Positions 18,349-28,370 of a DNA stretch of 44,748 nt are shown here, piece after piece. The DNA comes from Mesostigma viride (lineage: Eukaryota; Streptophyta; Mesostigmatophyceae; Mesostigmatales; Mesostigmataceae). The position numbers were made by a program, and so were the translations under genes. The notes under the pieces are model-generated. The model saw nothing but the letters and a program-made list of their open reading frames with translations, did no database searches and was not told the DNA's origin. Location of the stretch: contig RPFO01001828.1 in assembly GCA_009746045.1 (NCBI GenBank), positions 1-44,748 on the forward strand, written 5' to 3'. Positions within the stretch are counted from its first letter, which is position 1. The number at the start of each line of letters is the position of its first letter.

Positions 18349-18816
18349 ATGATCGGAGCGCGAGTGACCGCCGACGTCGCCGCGAGGCTGACGAAGAGTT
18401 CGGAGAGGGCGAAGCGCGCGGTCGAAGACCGGCTCTTGGCCGCCGTCGAGAGCAACATAGAGACGAGCGCCAAGCAGGGGAGGACGTTCCTGTTCCACAC
18501 CGTCCCGATGTACCAGTTCGGCGTCCCGCTGTACGACTGCTCGGCCATGGTGCGCGCGATTGGGAAAAGACTCGTCCGCCGGGGGTTCCGCGTCAAGCAA
18601 GTCGGGGTTAACCACGTGTACGTCGAGTGGGGATCGGAGAGGGCGAAACCCGCGTGCGCCTCCGACCGCGCCCCGGCCGCGTCCAAGACATCGCGGGGGA
18701 AGAAGCGGGCGTCGCGAGGATCCAAGCCCGACGCGGCGGCGGTCCCGACGTCCACTCGAGACGCCATCCGACGGCTCGGACTGAACCTCAGGAGCTGTCC
18801 GCGCCCCGGCGGATGA
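18349..18816 (+). CDS. Conserved-looking small virus protein (155 aa)
   Basis: N-terminal ~95 residues: a basic helix, then FLFHTVPMYQFGVPLYDCSA, IGKRLVRRGFRVKQVG and HVYVEWGS. The pattern 'vPmyqfG.plYD ... L...GF.V ... v.W' resembles a short family seen in large eukaryotic DNA viruses; I know no function. The C-terminal ~60 residues are Lys/Arg/Ser/Ala-rich and disordered, probably able to bind nucleic acid. The frame is intact. The last 29 bp overlap the end of the convergent minus gene. A virion DNA-associated role is a guess from composition. Confidence 0.65.
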   Translation: MIGARVTADVAARLTKSSERAKRAVEDRLLAAVESNIETSAKQGRTFLFHTVPMYQFGVPLYDCSAMVRAIGKRLVRRGFRVKQVGVNHVYVEWGSERAKPACASDRAPAASKTSRGKKRASRGSKPDAAAVPTSTRDAIRRLGLNLRSCPRPGG

Positions 18817-19051
18817 GCCACAGCGTCAGCAGGCCCAGCAACAGCCCGTTCCCCAGCTCAAGGACGTCGTCCGTCGTCGCGAATCTGCGGATCCCCAGCT
18901 CGCACAGGACATCGTTCGCGAGTTCGCACCGGCCGCGGACGGATAATTGCGGCCCCGCGGCCGACACGCCGCCCCACGGAGAGCGGGTGCGGGCCGACGG
19001 AGCGATTCTGCGTTCGGACCATGCGGGATGTGCTAGCATAAGAGACGTCAT
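18788..19051 (-). CDS. Small tail-anchored-type protein (87 aa)
   Basis: ATG at 19051. The N-terminal part is polar and basic. A single hydrophobic segment lies near the C terminus (ELGNGLLLGLLTLWLIRR, ~65-82) followed by a short polar tail, the layout of a tail-anchored membrane protein. It overlaps the end of the plus-strand gene by 29 bp, which argues for a compact viral genome. Upstream, GTTATACGTATAATG may include its promoter. I do not recognise a family, and its small size leaves some doubt that it is expressed. Confidence 0.5.
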   Translation of the reverse strand: MTSLMLAHPAWSERRIAPSARTRSPWGGVSAAGPQLSVRGRCELANDVLCELGIRRFATTDDVLELGNGLLLGLLTLWLIRRGADSS

Positions 19052-19124
19052 TGTGTTCGCGTTATACGTATAATGAGGCTTAATTTTTATTCGATCGATC
19101 CGTGGATCGCGATGAAATAAAGGA

Positions 19125-19147
19125 CCTTTTATTCATAAAAATAAAGG
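19125..19147 (-). terminator. AATAAA hairpin after the helicase gene
   Basis: CCTTTTATT (19125-19133) pairs with AATAAAGG (19140-19147) around a 6-nt loop with one bulged T. It lies about 55 bp beyond the helicase stop codon at 19203 and offers AATAAA on both strands. A second short inverted repeat, CGATCC-GT-GGATCG, sits nearby at 19097-19110. Confidence 0.5.
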
Positions 19148-19202
19148 AACTCATTCAACCACTCTTGTCACCCTCCCACATCCGAGATGGACGCGCACGC
19201 GT

Positions 19203-21424
19203 TCACACGCGTCCCTGGACGTCCGCGTTCTCGGGGAAGTCCTCGACGTCGCCGCTCTCGTCGCCGACGTCCACGCCGTACAAGAAGAAGCACCTCTTCT
19301 TCCGATCACTCCCGCGCGGGTAGTGCTTGGTGACCCTCTCCAGGACGAGCTGGATGCCGTTCTCCGTGAACACGTGCTTGTAGAAGTCCTCGTCGAACAC
19401 GACGCGCGTGCGGGGGTCCCTCTGTCGCAACCACTCGTTGAACCGGCGCTGGAACATCTCCCACGGGCAGTAGAAACCGTCACCCTTCTCCACCCAGGAC
19501 ACCGTGTTGAGGAAGGTGATGAGAGGGTTCGACGACATCTGCGCGTGGTTCCTCCACGTGGTGAACTGGACGGGGAGACACGTGTGGATGTTCCTGTGCG
19601 CCACGTATTCGATCAACTTGCGATACGCGCGGTTGGACTTGACGAGGATGTTGGCGATGTTCGACGCGATGAGTTCGTCCATGCGGTCGTCCTGCGCGGG
19701 CTTCTTGTCGAACGGGAACAGCACGAGGCGGCGGATGATCTGGCTGGCGTTGTCCCCCCTGCAGAACATCCGGTTGCCCGCCGCCAGGTAGGGCGACTTC
19801 CACTCCTGGCTGAGGGCGTCCTTGTACTTCTGCGCCAGACTCATCTTCTCCCCGCTCACGAGGGACAGCCACTCGGCCTGCTCGAGCGCAAACTTCTCGT
19901 TCAGCTCGTACGTGTAGATGCAGTACTTGTCCTTGTGCTGGGACAGGCCGAACAGGGGCTCGATGTTGTTAGAAAGGACGCCGGCGTCCTGTTTGAAGAT
20001 GAGTTCGACGATGCGGACCAGGGTCGACTTGCCCGATCCGGCGATGCCCTTCAGGAACACCATCACCTCGAACTTCTCGAGTTCTTTGAGGGAGTACAGC
20101 ATCCGCCCCAGACCCAGCGCCCAGAACGCCCGGTGCACGTCGTCCGTGTAATTCTGGTCGTTCAACACCTTCGTGACGCCCTCCGTCGGGATGTCGAACC
20201 ACTCGCCCGTCTCGTAGTCCCCTCGGAACGCGCCTTCCTCGAAAAGGTCCGTGTTCATGACGACGTTCTCGAAATAGCGACACGCGCCCACGTCGTCGGG
20301 GAGGTCGCGGGCGGGGTACGGATAGAACTCGTCGACGTCCGTCCTGTAGATCCCGTTGGCGAACGCGAACACGTGGCGATCTTTCGGCTTGACCGCGAAG
20401 TCGAACGCCGAGGACCCGATGATGTTCTCCACGAGCCGCTTCTTGTTGCCGTTCTCGTTCGTCATCATCTTCCACACCATCGGGTTGCCTGTGTCGGTCT
20501 GCTTGGTGATCCACTCCTCCACCGACATGAGCCGTTCCCAGAAGTGGGTGTCGTGTCCCTCGCTCGTGAACACGCGCGCGTACACGCCGTCGTCGCCGTC
20601 CGCCCCCTTCCTCAGCTTCAGCACGTTCCATTGCGCGGAGATGATGAGGAGCAGGCGCTGGTACTCTTTCAGTTCCCCCGCGCCGGAACTCAGCCGCACC
20701 GTCAAACGCGGCAAGTTCTCCCGGACCTTTTTCGGGACGCGCGCCTCGACCACGCTGCACACAGCCTCGCGGAGGGAAAAGACGCGCGAGTGGGCGAAGA
20801 ACAGGGTGTCCATCCACACCTCCAGCCCCTGCCCCCTGCGCTCCTCCACCTCGGCGATCAGGTTGAAGATCTTGCCGGTCGCGCACACCATCCGCGTCTC
20901 CACGGACTTGCAAAGGTCGTTCACGTCGTCCGCCGTGTCCACCTTCTGCCAACATGCCGCGTGGCGCTCCCCGGGGCTCATCCCGTCCGGATCTTCCGGC
21001 CCGAGCTCGAAGACGTCGCACAGGATCTCGACCACGGGGCAATCGACGACGGCGGCCTTCAGCGTGTGGAGGTACTCGCCGAGCGCGTCGTCCGACATGT
21101 CCTTGCACATCCTCGGAAACTCTTTGACGTCCTCTCGGTCGCCAGGCCGCGGCGGAAGTCCCGCAAGACCCCGTCCTCCTGGCTGTCCAGGACATCGTCT
21201 CCGTCCTCCTCTCCCTCCCCCCCTCCCCCGCCCCCCTCGTCCATTCGGACGGTCCGAGTGTCCCGGTTCGCCTCGGGTACATCCCCCGCGTCCGTCATAT
21301 CCGCGTCCCTCGCCCCCCTTCCCAGCCCGAGACCTCGCCCCGGCCCCCTCTCTTCGCGTATTCGTACCTGCTCGGCGAGGGCCGGTACGATCGCGTCGTC
21401 GAGGCCGGGCTCGATCGGAGCCAT
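19203..21424 (-). CDS. SF3 (D5-type) replication helicase
   Basis: About 740 residues. A disordered Gly/Glu/Asp-rich N terminus (~1-90) is followed by a D5-N-like helical region and the SF3 ATPase core. Walker A is KGIAGSGKST (~460), the acidic Walker B region IYTYELNEKF (~505), and the sensor segment AAGNRMFC, then DNASQIIRRLVLFPFD (~550-570). SF3 helicases of this type unwind the viral genome at replication forks. No archaeo-eukaryotic primase domain is visible, so it resembles the shorter phycodnavirus D5-like proteins more than the primase-helicase fusions. The frame changes near 21110-21150; the start is ATG 21424, with another at 21448. A large open frame on the opposite strand is only its shadow. 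Confidence 0.8.
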
Positions 21425-21551
21425 CGGATATAATTTATCCGTATACAAATTCCGTGGCGGACGCGAACCCGTGACAGATGACGGTATAATTCGATCCGCT
21501 CACGAAAATTATGCCGCGTATTGGTACGCTTGGTGGTCGGTTCCGCTCGCA

Positions 21552-21866
21552 ATGGATCACCCGATCGTGTCGGAAGCGCTGTCGGCGACGTCGTTCGTAT
21601 TCTCGTACGCCCTCACGTCCGTTTTGCCGTACGATTTCGACATCCACTGCGACGTGGTGAAGGCGCTGGTGGTCTTTTCGGGGTCCTACCGCGCCACGAA
21701 GAAGGCGGACATCTCGGTGCTGTTGACGGGCATCTACTTCTTACTGAAGACGTTGATGCCGTCCCGGGCGCGCATGTTCCCTGACGCCGGGCCGAAGTCG
21801 GCGCCGGACGACGCGCGCAACCCCGTGACGAGCACGAAGTCATCTCGCGTTGACAAGAGACCGTAA
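21552..21866 (+). CDS. Hypothetical protein with hydrophobic helices (104 aa)
   Basis: ATG at 21552. The first ~75 residues are hydrophobic and helical (SFVFSYALTSVLPYDFDIHC, VVKALVVFSGSYRATK, VLLTGIYFLLKTLMPS), possibly membrane-associated or an all-helical fold; the tail is basic and polar. I do not recognise it. The frame is intact, and its stop codon abuts the stop of the convergent 6.4-kb gene with 2 bp between them, leaving no room for a hairpin terminator. Upstream, GTATACAAATTCC and GGTATAATTCG may hold promoter elements for this gene and for the divergent helicase gene. Confidence 0.55.
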   Translation: MDHPIVSEALSATSFVFSYALTSVLPYDFDIHCDVVKALVVFSGSYRATKKADISVLLTGIYFLLKTLMPSRARMFPDAGPKSAPDDARNPVTSTKSSRVDKRP

Positions 21867-21868
21867 GC

Positions 21869-24800
21869 CTACCGTTGCGCATCATTCGGAACAGGCATAC
21901 GGTGGACAATTTGCCTTTTTGGGATTTTGACAAGCGGTGGCGTGACAAGTCTTTCGGCGGTTAACGTCAGGGGCTCCGTATCAAAGAGAGAGATTGCTTC
22001 GGGTTTTGGCGACTCCGCAATGACATCTGCATCGTCCTGATCGGTGTCACTGCTCTCCTCTGCTACGAGTCGGCTTCGAGATTCCACCATCCGCTGGAGA
22101 CGTGCGGGGGTCACATCCTCGCGTTTAAATCGTTCCACGTCCGATCCGTCGACTCCGACTTCCTCAGCTCTCTTCGTGGCTTCTTGCCAGGCCATCCGAC
22201 TCCACTCTCGCGCGCTTTTGAGTACACCGCCTGGCGTCGCCCCTTCCGCATTCGCTGCCTGTTCAAACTGGTCACTCGACCATCCGAGTTTATGGGACTG
22301 TATCCGAGCACGTTCCCAGTCGGATTTGCGTTCGGACGTCGCGTTCTCGAGTGCTACGATATTTTGCCCAGGTCGTTGAAAGTGATCGATTTCGCGAGTT
22401 GACATCTTTGCGTCCGCGGACGCGCGGTCGCGGGCTTCTTCCCACTTACGCGTTATGTCTTCCTCAAGTCGGGGTATGGTCATCCCGTCGCCGCGTGCGT
22501 CAACAACTGACAACACGTAATCCATCGAAATCCCGGCCTTTCGCGCGTCGTCGAGGACCGGACGCCATTCGTCTTGTGATTCCCGTTTCAATTGTTGAAA
22601 TATGTCGCTTGGTTTGATATTACCGACGGTCTGGAGACGTCCGCGCAGAACCTTCGACTCCCTCGATTGGAACTTGACGGCTTCTTTCGATACGCGGTCG
22701 GCGGCTTTGTAAGCTTCTTCCGGGGTTCCGTACGCATTGACGATCCTAAGGATAGACTCTCGAGGCGCTCCAAGATCGTCTCGCATCCTTTTGATAACGT
22801 CGCTCCACTGATTCAAGCGGGTGTCGGCGATTTTCGCAAGTTGTAACGGATTCTGTTTGTGCTTTTGGATTATGTCATCCGACAATTTCGCGAGTGACGC
22901 TCGACTATTGGCCTCCTCATTTGCGCGCTCGATCGCTCTATTGTAATCAACAAGTGTCTTGGGGTCGTCAAATACTTCTCTGAATCTGATTCGGTCGACA
23001 TCGCTCACGAAACGTGATTGACCCTCCGCCTGCTTCCAGTTGTCATCAAAATATTTCATAGCTTCGACCAACGGCTTTTTCTCATCTACCACCAGTCGAC
23101 GAAGCTCTCTGATATTGTATCCTTTGAAATCCGGATGACGAGCCGCTAAACCAAGACCGTTTCGATACCACGGGGTCGAGGACATTTCTCTCATCAGCCG
23201 CGCGTGTTCGTCCCCGCGATGTAGTAGGGGGGCGTCAAAAGAAGGATCAGGTAGACTCCGGTAATCGCGATAGGGTCGCAGTGCATCTTCATCACTTTTC
23301 GTAATTCGGATCGCGTCCGGATCAAGTGCACTATCGACGAGCGATATCACGCGTTCGTCCACTTGGGCTTTTTGAAAGCTAGTGCGGTCACGATTCAGGG
23401 ACGCGCCCCAAGCGCGCGCTCTCACGCGCTCCGCGTCCCTTTCTGCTAACTTCGCTGCAGCGGCCGCAGGGTCCGGAATAGGCACGCTCGCCCTCGCAAG
23501 GTTGGCCCGCTTTATCAGCGTTATCTCGTTTTGAAGCTGTGGTATGGTGAACCACTTGTCGCGCGCGTCAGTCGCCAAAACGTCCTTCGTCGAAATCCCG
23601 ACCTTTTGCGCGTCAGCCAAGACCGATTTCCACTTCGTTTGAAGTTCTGTTTCCAACTTTTTAAAAACGTCATTAGTTTTTAAATTCCCGTCATCTATCG
23701 CTTTGTTGAGCTTTATTTCCCAACGTTCGTTTATTCCCCTTCTCAACTGTGGAAAAATGTCACCGGGTTTTTCTTGCGCGTCTTCCGACAGCCGTTTAGC
23801 GATCGCCATCGCCGCGGCATTTCTCGACACGTCGTCAGCGGCTTCGTAAACACTTGCCGGGGTTGCGTACAACTGACCGAACTGGTTGATATACTCTCGA
23901 GGAACTCCTAGGTTGTCGTGCATTTTCTGTATCGTGTCTTTCCATTGATTTAACAAGGGGGTGAGACCTTGCGCGTCGTACTTTCTTGTAAAGGCTTCGG
24001 GGTCAAGGTCAAGCACGTCGTCTACGAATAGGCGTCCGGGAAAGGAGGGTTGTGGCGAGTTCCACCGTCTCGTAAAGTTGTGTCCGCCTGTAGTTCTTAA
24101 TCGTTTGTGAGCATCGAATGCATTTTTCCAAACATGTTCCACACTTCTTTTTGACAATCTCGACGCGACGTCGTCGATCTCTGGTTCGTGTTCTGGACCC
24201 GTCACGCGTTTCGAGGCGTCTGTCGACGCCTTTTGCGCATTCTTGCCCGCCGAGTCGCGGAACGAGGAATATCCCTCCATGACGCTTTCCCCTATATTTT
24301 TTGCGATCTCGCGTCTACGGATAAGCTCTTCGTATTCTTGATTCCACCCCTCGGTGACATTTTTTAAATGTGTTGTAAGTCGAGAAATATCGTCTAAGAC
24401 TCCATCGTTCGCGGAAAGATCCTTCAATCTCGTGTTTAGTTCGTCGGTCCTTAGCTCCTCGGGAATCGCCTTTGCGTAGACTAGATCGGGAATTTTGCTG
24501 TTGACTTCCTCGATCCTTTTTATGAGATCCCCGTCCTGGTTCAGCCGCTGTTCAAACTTCTCTCGCGCCTCAGGGTCCCCTCGAATGCGATCCGCGATTT
24601 CTTTGTATTTTATCTGATATTCGAGCAATGGTTTCGTGTGGCGTATCGATAACAGCTCGTCAACGTCCATTTTTGGGGCGATGTCCTTACCTCGACTCGT
24701 GCTTAGCTCGTATTCTGACCATGGTAGCAGGCGTAAGTAACCCTGCCGATCTGGGAGCACCTTTTTCAATCTGTTAGACGCGTCGATTATCGTATCTGGT

Positions 24801-27800
24801 CGCGAGAACGTATTCGCAGCCGCGTCCCATATCGAGTCCGGATACGAGAAGGGATAGTTCGGGTCCTCTTTGAGGTGTCGAAAATACATGGCGCGAATCT
24901 TATCGTACATGGTCGGAGTCAGAAGCGGCGATGTAGCTATGGCGTTGAACGTCGGGAGCGATTTGTTTAAGAGATCTTTTTGGGCGCCGGGATCTGCAAT
25001 CAATCCGTGGTACTCTGTTTCGATGGAGTCAATGATGGTAGAGGCCAACTGGCGGTATAACGGGATCGTCGCGTCTCCTTGTACCAACACACGATTCGGC
25101 GCTTTTTCCTCGAATTCTCCCATGATCTTTTTTGACACGTTATCGAACTCGTCGGGTGACATCTGACGGAACCAGCGAGTGGTATCCTCGGTGTCTGCCT
25201 GTCCGATCACGACTTCGGGACTATTTTCCTGACGATCACCTCGTTCACTTCCCGCCTCGTCAATCGCCCCTCGCCTATTCCTCAAGGCATGTAATATCGT
25301 TAATGCGAGAGGCACTTGACCCCCCAGACTCGGGAATTGTGAGATGGACATACCAGACGCGGTTGATGTACCAGTCGCGTCAGAGTGTGATGTGTGGCCA
25401 GGGAGCGCAAGAGACATCCACGGCGTCGATGGTGTAGAATGGCTTAATGGCAGTGTCGCCCCATTCGCGAAAGAATCCTCATGTCCCATGGAAATATCGG
25501 AAACGTTCGACGGGGCTCGATCTGTCCGGACTCTGTGTCCACTGCCCGCTATCTTGCCTGGTTTGATGCCAAGAGATATCCTCGCGCCGTCGACAACGAC
25601 CGGAGTGCGGGGTGCCATGATGGCGACAGGGGGCGTCGAGCCGATCGGAACGGATGCGCCAAGCGAGGTTCGGGAATCGGCGAGCGTCTTGTCAGTGGCA
25701 TCGCCTTCAATCGTTTCCAATTTTTCGTCCATACTGTCCGCTGAGGGTGAAAAGAAGGGACCTTGGCCGGACGTTGATATCGTCTCCTTTTTAGTGGGCT
25801 CTGTGGGGGCATCCACGGGGTCGATAGGCGCGATGGTATCGTCAACAGGGGCTTGGAGGGCGGCCTGCTCTGACCCAGACGTTGTATTCACGACCGCGTC
25901 GGACGCGTTGAACAGCTCGATTGTCGATTCCGCAAGCGAGTTGTCCACCGCTTCCATATTCCGATCACCCGGCATGTTCGCGCGTGTTTCCCCATTCGCG
26001 AAAAAATCGTCATGTCCAATGGAATTATCGGAAACGTTCGACGGGGCTCCATCTGTCCGGGCTCTGTGTCCACTGCCCGCTATTTCGCCTGGTTCGATGC
26101 CAAGATATATCCTCGCGCCGTCGACAACGACCGTGCGCGGTGCCATGATGGCGACCGGGGGTGTCGGGTCGATCGGAACGGATGCGCCAAGCGAGGTTCG
26201 GGGATCGGCGAGCGTCTTGTCAGTGGCATCGAGTGACACTTCGCCTTCAATCGTTTCCAATTTTTCGTCCATACTGTCCGCTGAGGGGCCCTGGCCGGAC
26301 GTTGATATCGTCTCCTTTTTAGTGGGCTCTGCGGGGTCGATAGGCGCGATGGTATCGTCAACAGGGGCTTGGAGGGCGTTGCTCCTTTTCCCCAATTCCC
26401 GCTGTACAAACTCTTCTAATTTTCTTACACGTTCCGATTCTTGCTGTTCATTCCAACGCTTGAGATTGTCCTCGAAACGCGCATTCGCTTCTTTCAGGGC
26501 CTTTTCTCCTTCCTTCGCCGCCTCTTCTGCCTCTCTACGCATGGTCTCGATGTCACCGCGAGAGTGGTCCATGGGCGCTCGGAGAGCAGCCTGTCCTGAT
26601 CGAGACGGCGTCCCCGTCGGACGAGAGCCATTCACGGACGTCTCTAATGCACCACCCCGGCCCTCGTTGTCGTCGAGCGAGTGTTTCGTCACCGTGTCCG
26701 CGGATGCCGGGGACGTGTTCGGTCCATCCGTGCCTCCGTCACCTCGTGTCATATCATCAGGCAGCGACCGTGCGTTTACCGGGCCGCCTCCAGGAATCTC
26801 CCACCAACCGCTACGGGTAGGGCCGTGCATGAGTCGGAACAACCGTCTCAAACTCGCACGAGCCTTTTCTTGGATTTTAGAGTCGTAATCATGCGGCGGG
26901 ATATCGTCCATAACCGACACTCCGAGAGATAGCGACGACCCATCCATCCCCGGCGTCGCGCCTCTTCCATCGGCGTCGCCACCGACATCCTGGGGCGACT
27001 CGTTTCGGTCAGACAACGACGACGTACCGGGCCCGGATTTGTCGTCGATCGCGAAAGCCGGGAGAGAAGGTCCACGGTGGACAGACGACGCGTCCGTGTC
27101 CGTTGCCGCCGCCTCTCTCCCGGAAGCCTTGCCCGCGCCGAATCCTAGATCGAGAGGGATTTTCTCGGTTATTTCTGCACCCGTCTCGATCGACGTGCCG
27201 TTGGTAACAGGGGTATCTGCACCGAACACGATCGATCCTGCGGCGGTCTTATCGCCCGTGTCGGACGTTTTACCGGTGGCGGGGCTCGATCCACTTGCGC
27301 CGGCCGTGATCCCCAGGGTATAAGTGGTGCCTCGCGGAGGAAGCCCCGCGTCTAGGACGACAAACGATCCTCCGGACTCTATCGACATCCCGGGCGTATC
27401 GGGCGTGGCCGGCGTCTCTAGCGTAGTCGACGGTCCATCACTCGCAATAGCGGGCGTATCGGACGCGGCCGACGTCCCTGGCGTAGTCGACGATCCATTC
27501 GTAATAGCGGACGTATCTGACGTACCTGGCGAATCTCCGGACCCGGCGGGTGCGTCAGGCGCGGTGCTTGGTCCGCTCGTACCGGCAGTGATCCCGAGAG
27601 CAGGACCACCTCGTGGAGGAAGTCCCGCACCGAGCCCCTTTGGCGCTCCTCCGGGCCATGGTGCGACGGGGGCGCCGCCGCTCGTACCGGCAGTGATCCC
27701 GAGAGCAGGACCACCTCGTGGAGGAAGTCCCGCACCGAGCCCCTTTGGCGCTCCTCCGGGCCATGGTGCGACGGGGGCGCCGCCGCTCGTACCGGCAGTG

Positions 27801-28282
27801 ATCCCGAGAGCAGGACCACCTCGTGGAGGAAGTCCCGCACCGAGCCCCTTTGGCGCTCCTCCGGGCCATGGTGCGACAGGGGCGCCGCCCGCCCCGCCGC
27901 TCGTACCGGCAGTGATCCCGAGAGCAGGACCACCTCGTGGAGGAAGTCCCGCACCGAGCCCCTTTGGCGCTCCTCCGGGCCATGGTGCGACGGGGGCGCC
28001 GCCCGCCCCGCCGCTCGCCCCGCCGCCCGTCCCGCCACCGGCCGACCCGGCACCGATCAAAGCGCCAACGAAAAGCGTGTTTAGGATGTTGCGCATGGCG
28101 CCCATCGCAATCGCCGCAGAGTCCGCGGCTGTCGTCGACGCGCGCGACGACGGCGCGGTCGCCCCATCGTGAGGGGAGTCGAGTCGCAACTCCATCAACG
28201 GGAACGGAAACGGCGCGCCTAATCCGTACACGGCCGCCGTGGGATCATATTGCGAAAACAGAAAGTACGAATCTAGGGACAT
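21869..28282 (-). CDS. Giant 2,137-aa repeat protein
   Basis: One intact frame of 6.4 kb from ATG 28282. N terminus (1-~85): aromatic segment, then a hydrophobic stretch (NILNTLFVGALIGAG). Residues ~89-235: four ~35-residue Gly/Pro repeats (GAPVAPWPGGAPKGLGAGLP). Residues ~240-1070: low-complexity Ser/Thr/Pro/Asp sequence with a ~130-residue internal duplication (MDEKLETIEG...GASVPI...). Residues ~1080-2137: a long helical region with diverged repeats (LNQWKDTIQKMHDNLGVPRE and LNQWSDVIKRMRDDLGAPRE; 'GDIFPQLRR' and 'SDIFQQLKR'). No enzyme motif. It looks like a structural or scaffold protein, perhaps a virion matrix component. It is visibly richer in A and T than its neighbours. Function unknown. 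Confidence 0.8.
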   Translation of the reverse strand: MSLDSYFLFSQYDPTAAVYGLGAPFPFPLMELRLDSPHDGATAPSSRASTTAADSAAIAMGAMRNILNTLFVGALIGAGSAGGGTGGGASGGAGGAPVAPWPGGAPKGLGAGLPPRGGPALGITAGTSGGAGGAPVAPWPGGAPKGLGAGLPPRGGPALGITAGTSGGAPVAPWPGGAPKGLGAGLPPRGGPALGITAGTSGGAPVAPWPGGAPKGLGAGLPPRGGPALGITAGTSGPSTAPDAPAGSGDSPGTSDTSAITNGSSTTPGTSAASDTPAIASDGPSTTLETPATPDTPGMSIESGGSFVVLDAGLPPRGTTYTLGITAGASGSSPATGKTSDTGDKTAAGSIVFGADTPVTNGTSIETGAEITEKIPLDLGFGAGKASGREAAATDTDASSVHRGPSLPAFAIDDKSGPGTSSLSDRNESPQDVGGDADGRGATPGMDGSSLSLGVSVMDDIPPHDYDSKIQEKARASLRRLFRLMHGPTRSGWWEIPGGGPVNARSLPDDMTRGDGGTDGPNTSPASADTVTKHSLDDNEGRGGALETSVNGSRPTGTPSRSGQAALRAPMDHSRGDIETMRREAEEAAKEGEKALKEANARFEDNLKRWNEQQESERVRKLEEFVQRELGKRSNALQAPVDDTIAPIDPAEPTKKETISTSGQGPSADSMDEKLETIEGEVSLDATDKTLADPRTSLGASVPIDPTPPVAIMAPRTVVVDGARIYLGIEPGEIAGSGHRARTDGAPSNVSDNSIGHDDFFANGETRANMPGDRNMEAVDNSLAESTIELFNASDAVVNTTSGSEQAALQAPVDDTIAPIDPVDAPTEPTKKETISTSGQGPFFSPSADSMDEKLETIEGDATDKTLADSRTSLGASVPIGSTPPVAIMAPRTPVVVDGARISLGIKPGKIAGSGHRVRTDRAPSNVSDISMGHEDSFANGATLPLSHSTPSTPWMSLALPGHTSHSDATGTSTASGMSISQFPSLGGQVPLALTILHALRNRRGAIDEAGSERGDRQENSPEVVIGQADTEDTTRWFRQMSPDEFDNVSKKIMGEFEEKAPNRVLVQGDATIPLYRQLASTIIDSIETEYHGLIADPGAQKDLLNKSLPTFNAIATSPLLTPTMYDKIRAMYFRHLKEDPNYPFSYPDSIWDAAANTFSRPDTIIDASNRLKKVLPDRQGYLRLLPWSEYELSTSRGKDIAPKMDVDELLSIRHTKPLLEYQIKYKEIADRIRGDPEAREKFEQRLNQDGDLIKRIEEVNSKIPDLVYAKAIPEELRTDELNTRLKDLSANDGVLDDISRLTTHLKNVTEGWNQEYEELIRRREIAKNIGESVMEGYSSFRDSAGKNAQKASTDASKRVTGPEHEPEIDDVASRLSKRSVEHVWKNAFDAHKRLRTTGGHNFTRRWNSPQPSFPGRLFVDDVLDLDPEAFTRKYDAQGLTPLLNQWKDTIQKMHDNLGVPREYINQFGQLYATPASVYEAADDVSRNAAAMAIAKRLSEDAQEKPGDIFPQLRRGINERWEIKLNKAIDDGNLKTNDVFKKLETELQTKWKSVLADAQKVGISTKDVLATDARDKWFTIPQLQNEITLIKRANLARASVPIPDPAAAAAKLAERDAERVRARAWGASLNRDRTSFQKAQVDERVISLVDSALDPDAIRITKSDEDALRPYRDYRSLPDPSFDAPLLHRGDEHARLMREMSSTPWYRNGLGLAARHPDFKGYNIRELRRLVVDEKKPLVEAMKYFDDNWKQAEGQSRFVSDVDRIRFREVFDDPKTLVDYNRAIERANEEANSRASLAKLSDDIIQKHKQNPLQLAKIADTRLNQWSDVIKRMRDDLGAPRESILRIVNAYGTPEEAYKAADRVSKEAVKFQSRESKVLRGRLQTVGNIKPSDIFQQLKRESQDEWRPVLDDARKAGISMDYVLSVVDARGDGMTIPRLEEDITRKWEEARDRASADAKMSTREIDHFQRPGQNIVALENATSERKSDWERARIQSHKLGWSSDQFEQAANAEGATPGGVLKSAREWSRMAWQEATKRAEEVGVDGSDVERFKREDVTPARLQRMVESRSRLVAEESSDTDQDDADVIAESPKPEAISLFDTEPLTLTAERLVTPPLVKIPKRQIVHRMPVPNDAQR
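25461..26380 (-). repeat. Direct repeat of ~400 bp inside the giant protein gene
   Basis: The segment 25461-25864 recurs at 25992-26380, an offset of about 531 bp (177 codons). Marker sequences such as CCATTCGCGAAA, GGAAACGTTCGACGGGGCT and GGTATCGTCAACAGGGGC appear in both in the same order. Differences are mostly substitutions and in-frame indels (for example GGTGAAAAGAAG present in one copy only), so the frame is preserved. Confidence 0.85.
27576..28015 (-). repeat. Four ~105-bp tandem repeats (Gly/Pro-rich)
   Basis: Copies begin at 27576, 27681, 27786 and 27900 with CTCGTACCGGCAGTGATCCC. Periods are 105, 105 and 114 bp; the 9-bp extra adds three codons (Gly/Ala-rich). The copies are nearly identical and stay in frame. 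A diverged fifth relative lies near 27306-27350. Confidence 0.9.
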
Positions 28283-28370
28283 CCGTACCCATTACTGATT
28301 AGATCCTATTTGATTACTCGGAATGTTGACGCGTAACATGCGTTTATTAATCAATCAATACATCACGCAT

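Noticed and set aside
19323-21866. 847-codon plus-strand open frame
   Set aside because: It lies opposite the helicase, is rich in Arg/His/Val/Leu typical of antisense frames in GC-rich DNA, and has no motif; only its last ~104 codons (from 21552) look like a real gene.
27576-28015. CRISPR-like array
   Set aside because: The units are contiguous coding repeats of ~105 bp without spacers; no cas genes are present.
27324-28172. Plus-strand open frame with Pro/Ala/Gly repeats
   Set aside because: It mirrors the 105-bp repeats of the minus-strand giant gene; the minus frame is continuous over 6.4 kb and has a coherent start and stop.
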